A stretch of DNA of 64,000 nucleotides from Clostridium neonatale (GTDB taxonomy: Bacteria; Bacillota; Clostridia; Clostridiales; Clostridiaceae): positions 264,178 to 328,177 of the forward strand of contig NZ_LN890327.1 of assembly GCF_001458595.1 (NCBI RefSeq). Reading direction: 5' to 3'. This document shows positions 17,365 to 25,490 of this stretch, one piece after another. The translations under genes were made by a program, and so were the position numbers. Under the pieces are notes generated by a model. That model did no database searches. It was not told where the DNA came from and saw nothing but the letters and a program-made list of their open reading frames with translations. The number at the start of each line of letters is the position of its first letter. Positions within the stretch are counted from its first letter, which is position 1.

Positions 17365-17789
17365 TGAGCAATAAAGAATATTTAGCACAAGCTTATAGAA
17401 TAGATCAAAGAATTAATAGTAAGCTTGAACAAATAGTTTCTTTAAGAGAATTAGCAGCTAAAGCAACATCTACATTAACTGATACACCTTCAAGTGGAAC
17501 TCGCAATATACATTCTATGGAAGCAATAATAGTAAAGATGATGGAACTTGAAAGTGAAATTAATGCTGATATAGATGTTCTTGTGGATTTGAAGAAAGAG
17601 ATAATGTCTATAATAAAAAAAATTAATAATCCAGAGCAGCAGACATTATTGGAGTTACGATACCTTTGCTTTAAGACTTGGGAACAGATAGCTGTTGATA
17701 TGGGATATAGCATTCAACATCTTTTTAGGATTCATGATAAGATCTTAAAAGGAATTATTATTTCAAAAGATGAGAGTAAATGTGATTGA
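17364..17789 (+). CDS. DUF1492/ArpU-like late transcription regulator
   Basis: A 141-aa protein of the DUF1492 type. The N-terminal helix is followed by a TDTPSSGTRNIHSMEAIIVK segment typical of the family. The C-terminal HTH (LLELRYLCFKTWEQIAVDMG, YSIQHLFRIHDKIL) resembles sigma region 4. Such proteins sit at the end of early operons in Firmicute phages and are thought to switch on late genes. It ends just before a terminator, matching the end of the early unit. Confidence 0.8.
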   Translation: MSNKEYLAQAYRIDQRINSKLEQIVSLRELAAKATSTLTDTPSSGTRNIHSMEAIIVKMMELESEINADIDVLVDLKKEIMSIIKKINNPEQQTLLELRYLCFKTWEQIAVDMGYSIQHLFRIHDKILKGIIISKDESKCD

Positions 17790-17844
17790 ATGAGAGTATG
17801 AAAAATTGATATTATTATAATAGAGAAAATAAAGATAATTAAGA

Positions 17845-17877
17845 AGTCATTACAGTAAAAATGTAGTGACTTTTTTT
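17845..17877 (+). terminator. Rho-independent terminator of the early unit
   Basis: AGTCATTACA (17845-17854) pairs with TGTAGTGACT (17862-17871) with one mismatch, followed by seven T. Confidence 0.75.
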
Positions 17878-17898
17878 ATGTAATGGAGTTGAGTTTAC

Positions 17899-18255
17899 AT
17901 GCCAAAGAAACCATTAAAACCATGTAAGCAGCCAGGTTGTCCTAAACTTACTGAAGAAAAATATTGCTATGAACATAAAGCACTTCATATGAATGATAGA
18001 GCAAATGCAACATTGCGTGGTTATGATAGTAGATGGAGAGCAGCTAGAAATAGATTTTTAAAAGTTAATCCTTTGTGTGTTAAATGTAGAAAGGAAGATA
18101 AACTTACTAAAGCGACTGTTGTTGATCATATTAAACCACATCGAGGTGACAAGAATTTGTTTTGGGATCAGAGTAATTGGCAGTCGCTTTGTAAGACTTG
18201 TCATGATAAAAAGACTATGAGTGAAGATAGATATGAAGAATATAGATATAGATGA
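17899..18255 (+). CDS. HNH endonuclease
   Basis: A 118-aa HNH nuclease. N-terminal CxxxxCP zinc motif (CKQPGCPKLTEEKYCYEH). The core has CVKC, then TVVDHIKPHRGDKNLFWDQS, then LCKTCHDKKT, giving the H-N-H ligands. In many Firmicute phages an HNH gene lies beside cos and the terminase and helps packaging. Here it precedes the cos-like region but is separated from it by a reverse-strand cassette. The start follows GGAGTTGAGTTTAC. Confidence 0.9.
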   Translation: MPKKPLKPCKQPGCPKLTEEKYCYEHKALHMNDRANATLRGYDSRWRAARNRFLKVNPLCVKCRKEDKLTKATVVDHIKPHRGDKNLFWDQSNWQSLCKTCHDKKTMSEDRYEEYRYR

Positions 18256-18256
18256 A

Positions 18257-18298
18257 AATTTTAATTGGACACTCATATGAGAGTGGCCAATTAAAATT
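18257..18298. terminator. bidirectional terminator between convergent genes
   Basis: AATTTTAATTGG (18257-18268) pairs exactly with CCAATTAAAATT (18287-18298), with CACTC/GAGTG extending the stem inside. T/A tracts flank both sides. It separates the HNH gene (+) from the 18299 gene (-). Confidence 0.75.
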
Positions 18299-18715
18299 CT
18301 ATTTAAGAATAGAATTGATTGCAATTGTATCTAGTTCTTTAGTGTTTTTGCCAACATTTTTTAATAATATATTTTTTAATTCTGAAGAATTAAATCTTAG
18401 ATAGTCGAATATCATTGATCTAGCTTCTTCAGCATTTAGCTTTAACTGGCGCGTAAATTTATCAGATATTGTAGTTACATTTACTTCAAGTTTTTCAGAA
18501 ACTTCTTTAAGGGCTTTACTGTATATATCAATGTCTGATGCATTGGGGTTATTAGTTAAAAGTATTTTGATAGTGGTGATGGTAGCAAGGATTTGTTGAA
18601 TTCTAGAACTACATTTAGATAATAGTTCTTCAGTTGAAGAGTTTTCAAGTGGATTTAATCTAATTTTTCCACTACTATAAACAATAAGTTCATATTTAGC
18701 TAAAATAGTATCCAT
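18299..18715 (-). CDS. unrecognised protein of the reverse-strand cassette
   Basis: A 138-aa helical protein. The segment LEVNVTTISDKFTRQLKLNA looks like a helix-turn-helix core, so DNA binding is possible. The ATG at 18715 is chosen because GGAGG lies 7 bp upstream; an in-frame ATG further up has none. It is the second gene of a two-gene unit read against the phage late direction, sharing the promoter at 19020-19048. It might be a moron repressor, superinfection gene or anti-defence gene. No family recognised. Confidence 0.65.
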   Translation of the reverse strand: MDTILAKYELIVYSSGKIRLNPLENSSTEELLSKCSSRIQQILATITTIKILLTNNPNASDIDIYSKALKEVSEKLEVNVTTISDKFTRQLKLNAEEARSMIFDYLRFNSSELKNILLKNVGKNTKELDTIAINSILK

Positions 18716-18783
18716 GTTATAACCTCCATTGATTGAATAATTGATCAAATGATCTATGGATTTGAGTAAATGAAATTATTATC

Positions 18784-18963
18784 TTATAGCGCTTTCCATA
18801 AAGAGCTACCTAAGGATTTTACTCTGCCACTTTTTTGCAAAGAACTAAGACAGCCACGACAGTTATGGCGCTCATTTTTTGTGGTACAATTTGTCGCAAT
18901 GTATAAATCTTGTAGATGGTATGTTGTACCAGGTACTAGCAAAGATTTTAAAATTTTAGTCAT
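18784..18963 (-). CDS. small protein, first gene of the reverse-strand cassette
   Basis: A 59-aa protein (begins MTKILKSLLVPGTTYHLQDL) behind a perfect AGGAGG 8 bp from the ATG. It has three Cys (NCTTKN, HNCRGCLSSL) and a basic C-terminal half (LQKSGRVKSLGSSLW) that resembles a winged-helix tail. It is too short for routine gene calls, but promoter, operators and ribosome site support it. It may regulate the cassette itself through the palindromes in the leader. Confidence 0.65.
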   Translation of the reverse strand: MTKILKSLLVPGTTYHLQDLYIATNCTTKNERHNCRGCLSSLQKSGRVKSLGSSLWKAL

Positions 18964-18994
18964 AAAAAAACCTCCTAATTTGTTTTAATACTTT

Positions 18995-19048
18995 TAAGTA
19001 CGTACTTATGTATGTACTTATTATAATATATACATTAATATTATGCAA
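18995..19048 (-). promoter_or_regulatory. promoter and operators of the reverse-strand cassette
   Basis: On the minus strand: -35 TTGCAT (19043-19048), 17-bp spacer, -10 TATAAT (19020-19025). Just downstream lie a 14-bp palindrome TAAGTACGTACTTA (18995-19008) and a related site ATAAGTACATAC (19010-19021). The tandem sites at the start point suggest repression of this promoter. Confidence 0.7.
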
Positions 19049-19059
19049 CAAAAAGTTTA

Positions 19060-19165
19060 AAAAAATATGTAGGCAGGGGGGATTAAATCTCTAAAATGGG
19101 ACGAGCTAAAGACCGCCGCCCCCTCTCGTGTGAATTTTCGCAGAATTTCATAAGGGGGGTACTAA
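19060..19165 (+). other. probable cos/packaging region
   Basis: A GC-rich island in AT-rich phage DNA. It has GGCAGGGGGGATTAA near 19072, GGGACGAGC then GACCGCCGCCCCCTCTCG at 19110-19127, and a second G run (AAGGGGGGTAC) near 19152. It lies between the HNH gene region and the genes leading to terminase, where Firmicute HNH-type phages carry cos. Cohesive ends are inferred, not observed. Confidence 0.5.
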
Positions 19166-19192
19166 GAAATCGCATAATAAAAAGTTGTAATT

Positions 19193-19226
19193 AAGTAACT
19201 GTGAAGGATGGCAGTTACTTTTTTTG
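19193..19226 (+). terminator. Rho-independent terminator upstream of the late unit
   Basis: AAGTAACTG (19193-19201) pairs with CAGTTACTT (19212-19220), followed by a T run. It lies between the cos-like region and the HTH/zinc gene. Confidence 0.75.
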
Positions 19227-19256
19227 TGCGCAAAAGTTTAGAAGAAAGGAGTAGCA

Positions 19257-19697
19257 GTGGTGAATGAATATCAAAAAGAAAAAATAAAAGAACTTAGACT
19301 TAAGGGAATGGGGTATAAAGCAATTGCAAAGGTATTGGGATTATCTAGAGATAGTGTGAGAGGCTTTTGTAGAAGAAATAATTTAGTTGGAAACAAAGCT
19401 GTTGTTGCTTTAAACATGGAAGTGAAACTTCAAAAAAATGAAATATGTAGTTATTGTAAGAAACCTATAAAACAAAAAAACAAAGGTAGGACATGTAAAT
19501 TTTGTAGTAGTGAATGCAGATATAAATGGTGGAATGAAAATACTGACAAAAGAAATAGAAGCGAGAAAGCAATTTACAAATACACTTGTATTTATTGCAG
19601 CAAGAAGTTTATTGCTTATGGGAATAAAAGCAGAAAATACTGTAGTCATGATTGCTACATAAAGGATAGATTTTGGAGGGAAGAGGATGGAGTTTAA
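19257..19697 (+). CDS. HTH plus zinc-finger phage regulator
   Basis: A 146-aa protein. Residues about 8-40 form a sigma-like HTH (RLKGMGYKAIAKVLGLSRDS). Three CxxC-type clusters follow (CSYCKK; CKFCSSEC; CIYCSKK ... CSHDC), likely binding two zinc ions. GTG start at 19257 or 19260, behind AAGGAG. Its 3' end overlaps the methylase gene by 11 bp. A decayed homologue lies at 46494-46821 in the second phage scar, which shows this is a phage-family gene. Probably a DNA-binding late regulator. Confidence 0.75.
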   Translation: MVNEYQKEKIKELRLKGMGYKAIAKVLGLSRDSVRGFCRRNNLVGNKAVVALNMEVKLQKNEICSYCKKPIKQKNKGRTCKFCSSECRYKWWNENTDKRNRSEKAIYKYTCIYCSKKFIAYGNKSRKYCSHDCYIKDRFWREEDGV

Positions 19698-20922
19698 AAA
19701 GCTAAAAATAGATTTATTAATACCAGCAGAATACAATCCAAGAAAAAAGTTAAAACCAGGTGATGCTGAATTTGAAAAGATAAAAAATAGCATCAATGAA
19801 TTTGGATATGTTGATCCGGTAATAGTGAATAAGGATTTAACAGTAATTGGAGGACATCAAAGAATATCTGTTTTAAAAGCTCTAGGCTGTGAAAAAATAG
19901 ATTGTGTAGTTATTGATGTTGATAAAACCAAAGAAAAGGCTTTGAATATAGCTCTTAATAAAATTACTGGTGAATGGAATAAAGAACTACTTGCTGATTT
20001 GATTAAAGATCTTCAAGATTTAGATTATGATACATCATTCACAGGATTTGATCCACCAGAAATTGATGCATTATTTAATGAGCTGCATCCTAAAGGTGTG
20101 AAGGAAGATAACTTTGATGAAGCTCCACCAGAAAATCCAATATCAAAACAAAATGATATATGGATACTTGGAAGGCACAGATTAATTTGTGGTGATAGCA
20201 CAAAGCTTGAAATTTATGAAAAATTAATGGAAGGTAAGAAAGCAAATCTTGTAGTAACAGATCCACCCTACAATGTTGATTATGAAGGTACAGCAGGAAC
20301 TATACAAAATGATAATATGGATGATAAAAAATTTCATGAGTTTTTATTATCAGCTTATAAAGGAATGTATGAAAGTCTTGCAGATGGTGGTTCTATTTAT
20401 GTATTTCATGCTGATAAAGAAACTGTTAATTTTAGAGCCGCATTTAAAGAAGCAGGTTTCTTTTGTCATCAAACATGTATATGGATAAAGAATTCTCCTG
20501 TACTTGGAAGATGTGATTATCAATATAATCATGAACCTGTACTTGTAGGATGGAAGCCTACAGCAGGCCATAAATTTTATGCTGATAGAAAACAAAGAAC
20601 AACTTGGAATTTTGATAAGCCTACAAAATCTAAATACCACCCAACAATGAAACCAATAGCATTAGTTGCATATCCAATAACAAATTCAAGTCTAACTAAT
20701 TCTATTGTACTTGATCCTTTTGGAGGAAGTGGTTCAACTCTTATTGCATGTGAGCAAACAGATAGAATTTGCTATACGATTGAACTAGATGAAAAGTATG
20801 CGGATGTTATTGTTAATAGATATATTGAACAAGTTGGTAATGATAATGCTGTGTATTTATTAAGAGATGGAGAAAAAATAAAATATAAAGATATAGTTAG
20901 ATCTGTAGAAGAGGCGCTTTAA
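19687..20922 (+). CDS. ParB-domain DNA methyltransferase
   Basis: A 411-aa protein. Residues about 1-110 are a ParB/Srx-like domain (ADYNPRKKL-type start, GGHQRISVLKALG). Residues about 150-400 are a DNA methylase with DPPY at 192-195 and DPFGGSGST from 343, i.e. the beta-class motif order typical of N6-adenine or N4-cytosine enzymes. Common in phage late regions, where it probably protects phage DNA from host restriction; the host here carries an R-M system at 0.3-3.9 kb. GGAGGGAAGAGG precedes the ATG inside the previous gene. Confidence 0.9.
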   Translation: MEFKKLKIDLLIPAEYNPRKKLKPGDAEFEKIKNSINEFGYVDPVIVNKDLTVIGGHQRISVLKALGCEKIDCVVIDVDKTKEKALNIALNKITGEWNKELLADLIKDLQDLDYDTSFTGFDPPEIDALFNELHPKGVKEDNFDEAPPENPISKQNDIWILGRHRLICGDSTKLEIYEKLMEGKKANLVVTDPPYNVDYEGTAGTIQNDNMDDKKFHEFLLSAYKGMYESLADGGSIYVFHADKETVNFRAAFKEAGFFCHQTCIWIKNSPVLGRCDYQYNHEPVLVGWKPTAGHKFYADRKQRTTWNFDKPTKSKYHPTMKPIALVAYPITNSSLTNSIVLDPFGGSGSTLIACEQTDRICYTIELDEKYADVIVNRYIEQVGNDNAVYLLRDGEKIKYKDIVRSVEEAL

Positions 20923-21071
20923 ATAGTACCTTTTCTATTACAAATAAATATGCATTAATTGTCGTTAAAAACCTGTGTTTTTTCTTTAAATATAACTGGA
21001 TAAGTGAACCTGTTAGAGCTAATATGTACACTAACAAAAGGGTATAAAATACCATTTAGGAGGTAAGGAAA

Positions 21072-21980
21072 ATGAAAAACCAAACAATAGGTGTAGAAAT
21101 TGAAATGACAGGAATAACAAAAGAAAAAGCAGCAGAGGTTACAGCAAACTTTTTAGAAGGAAGAGTTGCAAGAGAATACGATGGATATGATACCTACAGA
21201 ATAATAACACCAGACGAAAGAGTCTGGAAGATCATGAATGACGCAAGCATAAAGACGATGAAAAATGTAAATGGAAAACTTAAAACAATAACAAGCAGAG
21301 ATTACAGTGTTGAGCTAGTAACACCAATTTTAAATTATGAAGATATTGAAACTTTACAAGAATTAATAAGAAGACTTAGAAAAGCAGGAGCTGTAAGTGA
21401 TAGCGAGTTTCAATGTGGCATACACGTTCATATAGGAGCAAAGAACCATACACCAAACACTTTGAAAAACTTGGTTAATCTAATGGCAGCAAAGGAAGAT
21501 TTGATTTATAAAAGTTTAGAAATAGATCCATCAAGGGTAAGGTGGTGTAAAAAAGTAAATGAGAATTTAATAGAAACAATAAATAGGAAGAAGCCCAAAA
21601 CATTAGAGCAGCTTGAAGATATTTGGTACAGCGGTTATGGAGTTGAAAATAGAGATAGGCATTACCATACAAGCAGATATCATGGACTTAACTTACATAG
21701 CACATTCACAAAAGGAACTATTGAATTTAGGCTTTTTAATGGAACATTACACGCAGGAAAAATAAGAAGCTACATTGTTTTATGTTTGGCAATAAGCCAC
21801 CAAGCATTAAATCAAAAGAGTGCAAGCCCAAGAAGAACTTATACCAATAATGAGAAGTATACTTTTAGATGTTGGCTTTTAAGACTAGGGCTTATAGGGG
21901 ATGAATTTAAAAATTGTAGAATGCATCTTATGAAATCATTAGATGGAAACTCAGCATGGAGGAATCCCAGTGTAGCTTAA
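21072..21980 (+). CDS. amidoligase-family protein (ATP-grasp/COOH-NH2 ligase fold)
   Basis: A 302-aa protein of the Amidoligase_2 family, related to glutamine synthetase/GCS-like carboxylate-amine ligases. Signature segments: GVEIEMTGIT at the N-terminus (acidic metal-binding E-x-E), CGIHVHIGAK in the middle, and TIEFRLFNGTLH near residue 222. The family is predicted to join an amino group to a carboxylate, possibly modifying peptides or cell wall. Next gene is a gamma-glutamylcyclotransferase, the pairing predicted for gamma-glutamyl or isopeptide chemistry in phages. AGGAGG lies before the ATG. Confidence 0.88.
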   Translation: MKNQTIGVEIEMTGITKEKAAEVTANFLEGRVAREYDGYDTYRIITPDERVWKIMNDASIKTMKNVNGKLKTITSRDYSVELVTPILNYEDIETLQELIRRLRKAGAVSDSEFQCGIHVHIGAKNHTPNTLKNLVNLMAAKEDLIYKSLEIDPSRVRWCKKVNENLIETINRKKPKTLEQLEDIWYSGYGVENRDRHYHTSRYHGLNLHSTFTKGTIEFRLFNGTLHAGKIRSYIVLCLAISHQALNQKSASPRRTYTNNEKYTFRCWLLRLGLIGDEFKNCRMHLMKSLDGNSAWRNPSVA

Positions 21981-21987
21981 AAAATAT

Positions 21988-22013
21988 CCACAAGAGATAA
22001 AAGTCTCTTGTGG
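21988..22013 (+). terminator. hairpin between amidoligase and GGCT genes
   Basis: CCACAAGAGA (21988-21997) pairs exactly with TCTCTTGTGG (22004-22013). The T run after it is weak, so it may attenuate rather than fully stop transcription, or stabilise the upstream mRNA. Confidence 0.5.
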
Positions 22014-22051
22014 AAAACTTTAGAAAAAAATAAGGAGCTGTGAATTATTTT

Positions 22052-22501
22052 ATGAAAGAAAAAATATATTGTGCTTATGGCTCAAATATGAATTTAGAAC
22101 AAATGAGTCATCGATGCCCAAATGCAAAAGTTATAGGAAAAGGAAAACTTGAAAACTACAAGTTAACATTTAGAGGAGTTTATAAAGGGGTTGCAAATAT
22201 AGAAGAGTGTGAAGATACAAGTGTACCAATTGTCTTATGGAATATAACTGATGAATGTGAAAATGCACTTGATGTTTATGAGGGATATCCGAGTTTGTAT
22301 ATTAAAAGAGAAGTTGAAGTTATAGTAGATGAACAATCGATAAAAGCTATGGCTTATATAATGGCGGATAGATATAAAGATATGGCTGCAATACCAACAG
22401 AATATTATTTTAATGTTATAGTAAAAGGATATGAAGATAATCAAATTGATTTAGAACCATTACAGATAGCTTATTCAGAATGTTTATCAAAAACAAAATA
22501 A
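22052..22501 (+). CDS. gamma-glutamylcyclotransferase-like protein (GGCT/AIG2)
   Basis: A 149-aa GGCT-fold protein. The substrate-loop motif YGSNM (CAYGSNMNLEQM) is present, with the core strand GVANIEE and a likely catalytic Glu in DVYEGYPSLY. Such enzymes release 5-oxoproline from gamma-glutamyl amines. Paired with the amidoligase it could complete or reverse a gamma-glutamyl modification. ATG at 22052; a GTG at 22040 sits too close to AGGAG. Confidence 0.85.
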   Translation: MKEKIYCAYGSNMNLEQMSHRCPNAKVIGKGKLENYKLTFRGVYKGVANIEECEDTSVPIVLWNITDECENALDVYEGYPSLYIKREVEVIVDEQSIKAMAYIMADRYKDMAAIPTEYYFNVIVKGYEDNQIDLEPLQIAYSECLSKTK

Positions 22502-22580
22502 TTTAGATTTATATAGAGGGTCTATAAATAAATATAGGCTCTTTTCTTATAGTAAATTTTAAAGATAGGAGGTGGAACCT

Positions 22581-23048
22581 ATGGCACAGAGAGGGAGAAA
22601 ACCAAAACCTACAGCATTAAAGGTATTGGAAGGAAATCCAGGAAAGAGACAGCTTAATGTAGTTGAACCTAAGCCAAGAAATAAAGCGCCTAAATGCCCA
22701 ACGTGGCTTGATGCAGAGGCAAAAAAGGAATGGAGGCGTCTGTCTAAACAACTTGAGGAACTTGGCGTTTTAACACAAGTTGATATGGCTGCATTTGCTG
22801 GATATTGTGAAGCATATTCAAGATGGAAAGAAGCAGAAGAATTTATATCAAAGCATGGAACAATAGTAAAAACACCTAGTGGTTATTGGCAACAGGTGCC
22901 ACAGGTTTCAATTGCTCAAACTTATTTAAAGATAATGATTAAGTTTTGTGAACAGTTTGGACTTACACCATCTTCAAGAAGCAGAATTGTTGCAGATAAG
23001 AATGCAGATGAAGGTGAAGATCCTATGGAAATGATGCTTAGGGGGTAG
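22581..23048 (+). CDS. phage terminase small subunit (P27 family)
   Basis: A 155-aa terminase small subunit. N-terminal RGRKPKPTALKVLEGNPGK is the P27-family signature, followed by PKCPTWLDAEAKKEWRRL and a helical DNA-binding core (VDMAAFAGYCEAYSRWKEA). It recognises the packaging site, here likely the cos region at about 19.1 kb. ATG at 22581 behind AGGAGGT; an upstream GTG overlaps that site. Confidence 0.92.
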   Translation: MAQRGRKPKPTALKVLEGNPGKRQLNVVEPKPRNKAPKCPTWLDAEAKKEWRRLSKQLEELGVLTQVDMAAFAGYCEAYSRWKEAEEFISKHGTIVKTPSGYWQQVPQVSIAQTYLKIMIKFCEQFGLTPSSRSRIVADKNADEGEDPMEMMLRG

Positions 23049-23056
23049 GTTTAAAT

Positions 23057-24604
23057 ATGTTTGATGAAGGGAAAGCCAATAGAGCAGTAAGCTTTATTAA
23101 TTGTTTAAAACACACTAAGGGCCAGTGGAGAGGAGTTCCTTTTGATTTATTACCATGGCAATATAAAATAATTAAAGATATCTATGGAACAGTTAAAGAA
23201 AATGGTTATAGGCAATACAATACTGCATATGTTGAAATACCAAAGAAAAATGGAAAGTCAGAGCTTGCAGCAGCTATAGCACTTCTTATGGCTTGTGGAG
23301 ATAATGAATGGGGAGCTGAAGTTTATGGATGTGCATCAGATAGGCAGCAAGCATCTATAGTTTTTGATGTGGCTGTTGAAATGGTAGAACAATGCCCTGC
23401 ACTTAAAAAAAGAATAAAACCAGTAATGTCTATGAAAAGATTAGTGTATAAACCTACTAATAGTTTTTATCAAGTTTTATCTGCTGAAGCTTATACAAAG
23501 CATGGTCTTAATGTTCATGCAGTTGTTTTTGATGAACTTCATGCACAGCCAAACAGAGATTTATTTGATGTTATGACCAAAGGTTCAGGAGATGCAAGGT
23601 TACAGCCATTATTCTTTTTAATAACTACAGCAGGTACAGATAGAAATTCAATATGCTTTGAACAACATCAAAAGGCTTTGGATATTATTGAGGGTAGAAA
23701 AATAGACCCAACTTTTTATCCAGTTATTTATGGAATAAATGATGATGACGATTGGAGTTTAGAAGAAAATTGGTATAAAGCTAATCCATCTCTTGGAGAC
23801 ACAATAGATATTGAAAAAGTTAGAAATGCTTATAATAGTGCAAAAGAAAATCCAGCAGAAGAAAATATATTTAGGCAGCTTAGATTAAACCAATGGGTAA
23901 AACAATCAACTAGATGGATGCCAATGCATATATGGGATGAGTGTAATTTTAATATAGATATAGATTCTTTAAGAGGCAGAGAATGTTATGGAGGACTTGA
24001 CCTTTCAAGTACAACAGATATTACTGCTTTTGTTTTGGTTTTTCCACCACGAAATTCAGAAGAAAAGTATATTGTTTTACCTTACTTTTGGATACCAGAA
24101 GATAACTTAAAACTTAGAGTAAGAAGGGATCACGTTCCGTATGATGTTTGGGAGAAGCAAGGATTTATAAAAACAACTGAAGGAAATGTTGTCCACTATG
24201 GATTTATTGAAACTTTTATTGAAGAGTTAGGAACTAAATATAATATAAAAGAAATAGCTTTTGATAGATGGGGAGCAGTACAAATGGTACAAAATCTTGA
24301 TGGTATGGGTTTTACAGTAGTTCCATTTGGGCAAGGGTATAAAGATATGTCTCCTCCATCTAAAGAATTAATGAAAATTACACTTGAAAAGAAAATATTA
24401 CATGGAGGTAATCCTGTACTTAGATGGATGATGGATAATATTTATGTTAAGACAGATCCAGCAGGAAATATTAAACCTGATAAGGAAAAAAGTACCGAGA
24501 AGATTGATGGAGCTGTTGCTTTGATAATGGCTTTGGATAGGGCAATTAGAAATCAAGGAGATTGTGGAAGTGTTTATAATGAAAGGGGACTACTTATACT
24601 ATAG
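23057..24604 (+). CDS. phage terminase large subunit
   Basis: A 515-aa packaging motor ATPase and nuclease. Walker A-like IPKKNGKSE with K67, Walker B VVFDELH with D159-E160, and coupling motif LITTAGT. The C-terminal RNase H-like nuclease has GGLDLSSTTD and later acidic residues (FDRWGAVQ; EKIDGAVAL). Cuts concatemers at cos and pumps DNA into the prohead. Full length for the HK97-type family. Confidence 0.95.
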   Translation: MFDEGKANRAVSFINCLKHTKGQWRGVPFDLLPWQYKIIKDIYGTVKENGYRQYNTAYVEIPKKNGKSELAAAIALLMACGDNEWGAEVYGCASDRQQASIVFDVAVEMVEQCPALKKRIKPVMSMKRLVYKPTNSFYQVLSAEAYTKHGLNVHAVVFDELHAQPNRDLFDVMTKGSGDARLQPLFFLITTAGTDRNSICFEQHQKALDIIEGRKIDPTFYPVIYGINDDDDWSLEENWYKANPSLGDTIDIEKVRNAYNSAKENPAEENIFRQLRLNQWVKQSTRWMPMHIWDECNFNIDIDSLRGRECYGGLDLSSTTDITAFVLVFPPRNSEEKYIVLPYFWIPEDNLKLRVRRDHVPYDVWEKQGFIKTTEGNVVHYGFIETFIEELGTKYNIKEIAFDRWGAVQMVQNLDGMGFTVVPFGQGYKDMSPPSKELMKITLEKKILHGGNPVLRWMMDNIYVKTDPAGNIKPDKEKSTEKIDGAVALIMALDRAIRNQGDCGSVYNERGLLIL

Positions 24605-24709
24605 GTGTACAGTGTGATGTGAAATATTTATAACATTTCACTTGTAAAAATTAGCAATGAGTTATATAATTATAACAAAAGTTATAAATATATAACAAGG
24701 AGCGATATT

Positions 24710-25102
24710 ATGAATAAAACAATGAGTCTAAGAATAAAACAATTATTATTAAATGGAGTTATTGGTGTAGTTTGGATTGCATCGGGTATAATGCAACTTA
24801 TCAAAGTAAATAGAACAGTGGAATTAATATTATCTGTTGTTTTTTTGATTAGTTTATGCATTACTTTTGTTCCGTATTTTGTAAAAACTGAAAGTGAAGA
24901 TGAATTATCACAGCATAATATGGAAAAGGCAAGATCTATTGTATTGGAAATTCTAGTTTTAGGTATGACAACTTGTATATTAATATCTACAATTAGTAAT
25001 AATATGTTAATTGATTTTAAAGCAGTGATGCTCTTATTGGCTGGTGTAGCTTATCTTTTAAAGTATATATTATTTATATATTATGAAAAGGTTGGTGATT
25101 GA
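24710..25102 (+). CDS. four-helix membrane protein of a moron block
   Basis: A 130-aa protein with about four transmembrane segments (roughly residues 12-27, 34-52, 80-98 and 103-124) and a short charged loop (TESEDELSQHNMEKAR). It resembles the small DUF2178-type membrane proteins that pair with an XRE regulator. AAGGAG before the ATG. It overlaps the XRE gene start. It interrupts the usual terminase-portal order, so it is likely cargo. Function is unknown; superinfection exclusion is a guess. Confidence 0.7.
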   Translation: MNKTMSLRIKQLLLNGVIGVVWIASGIMQLIKVNRTVELILSVVFLISLCITFVPYFVKTESEDELSQHNMEKARSIVLEILVLGMTTCILISTISNNMLIDFKAVMLLLAGVAYLLKYILFIYYEKVGD

Positions 25103-25104
25103 GT

Positions 25105-25317
25105 ATGGCAATACTAAGGACAAAAATTCATGAGCTGCGTAGACAGTTGAATATAAAACAAGATGAATTAGCAAAATTGGTAGGAGTAAGAAGAGAAACA
25201 ATCGTTCATTTAGAAAATGAACGATATAACCCATCTTTAAAATTAGCTATGGATATTGCAAAAGTATTTGGTAAGTCTGTTGAAGAAGTATTTGAATTTG
25301 TAGATGAGGATGAATAA
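25105..25317 (+). CDS. small XRE/YozG-like transcriptional regulator
   Basis: A 70-aa single HTH_3 domain (KIHELRRQLNIKQDELAKLV, GVRRETIVHLENERYNPS) with a short acidic tail. ATG at 25105; a TTG at 25099 would overlap the previous stop codon. Membrane protein plus XRE is a common pair, so it probably regulates the gene before it. Confidence 0.85.
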   Translation: MAILRTKIHELRRQLNIKQDELAKLVGVRRETIVHLENERYNPSLKLAMDIAKVFGKSVEEVFEFVDEDE

Positions 25318-25490
25318 GAATTACACTAGAAATAAGATATTATAAAGGCGGATTAGAGGTATATTGTATTTATATAAAATGTAGCATGCGAAAAGCTTAG
25401 ATTAATGATATCTTGTAGGGAGTTAAAGGATGAATCTAAGCAAGTGTTATAAGGTGTTTATTAGATTTGTATTTTTGTAGGAGGACAATT

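Noticed and set aside
18770..18988. 72-aa open frame on the + strand
   Set aside because: The minus strand in this interval has a gene with AGGAGG, a consensus promoter and operators; the + frame has no ribosome site.
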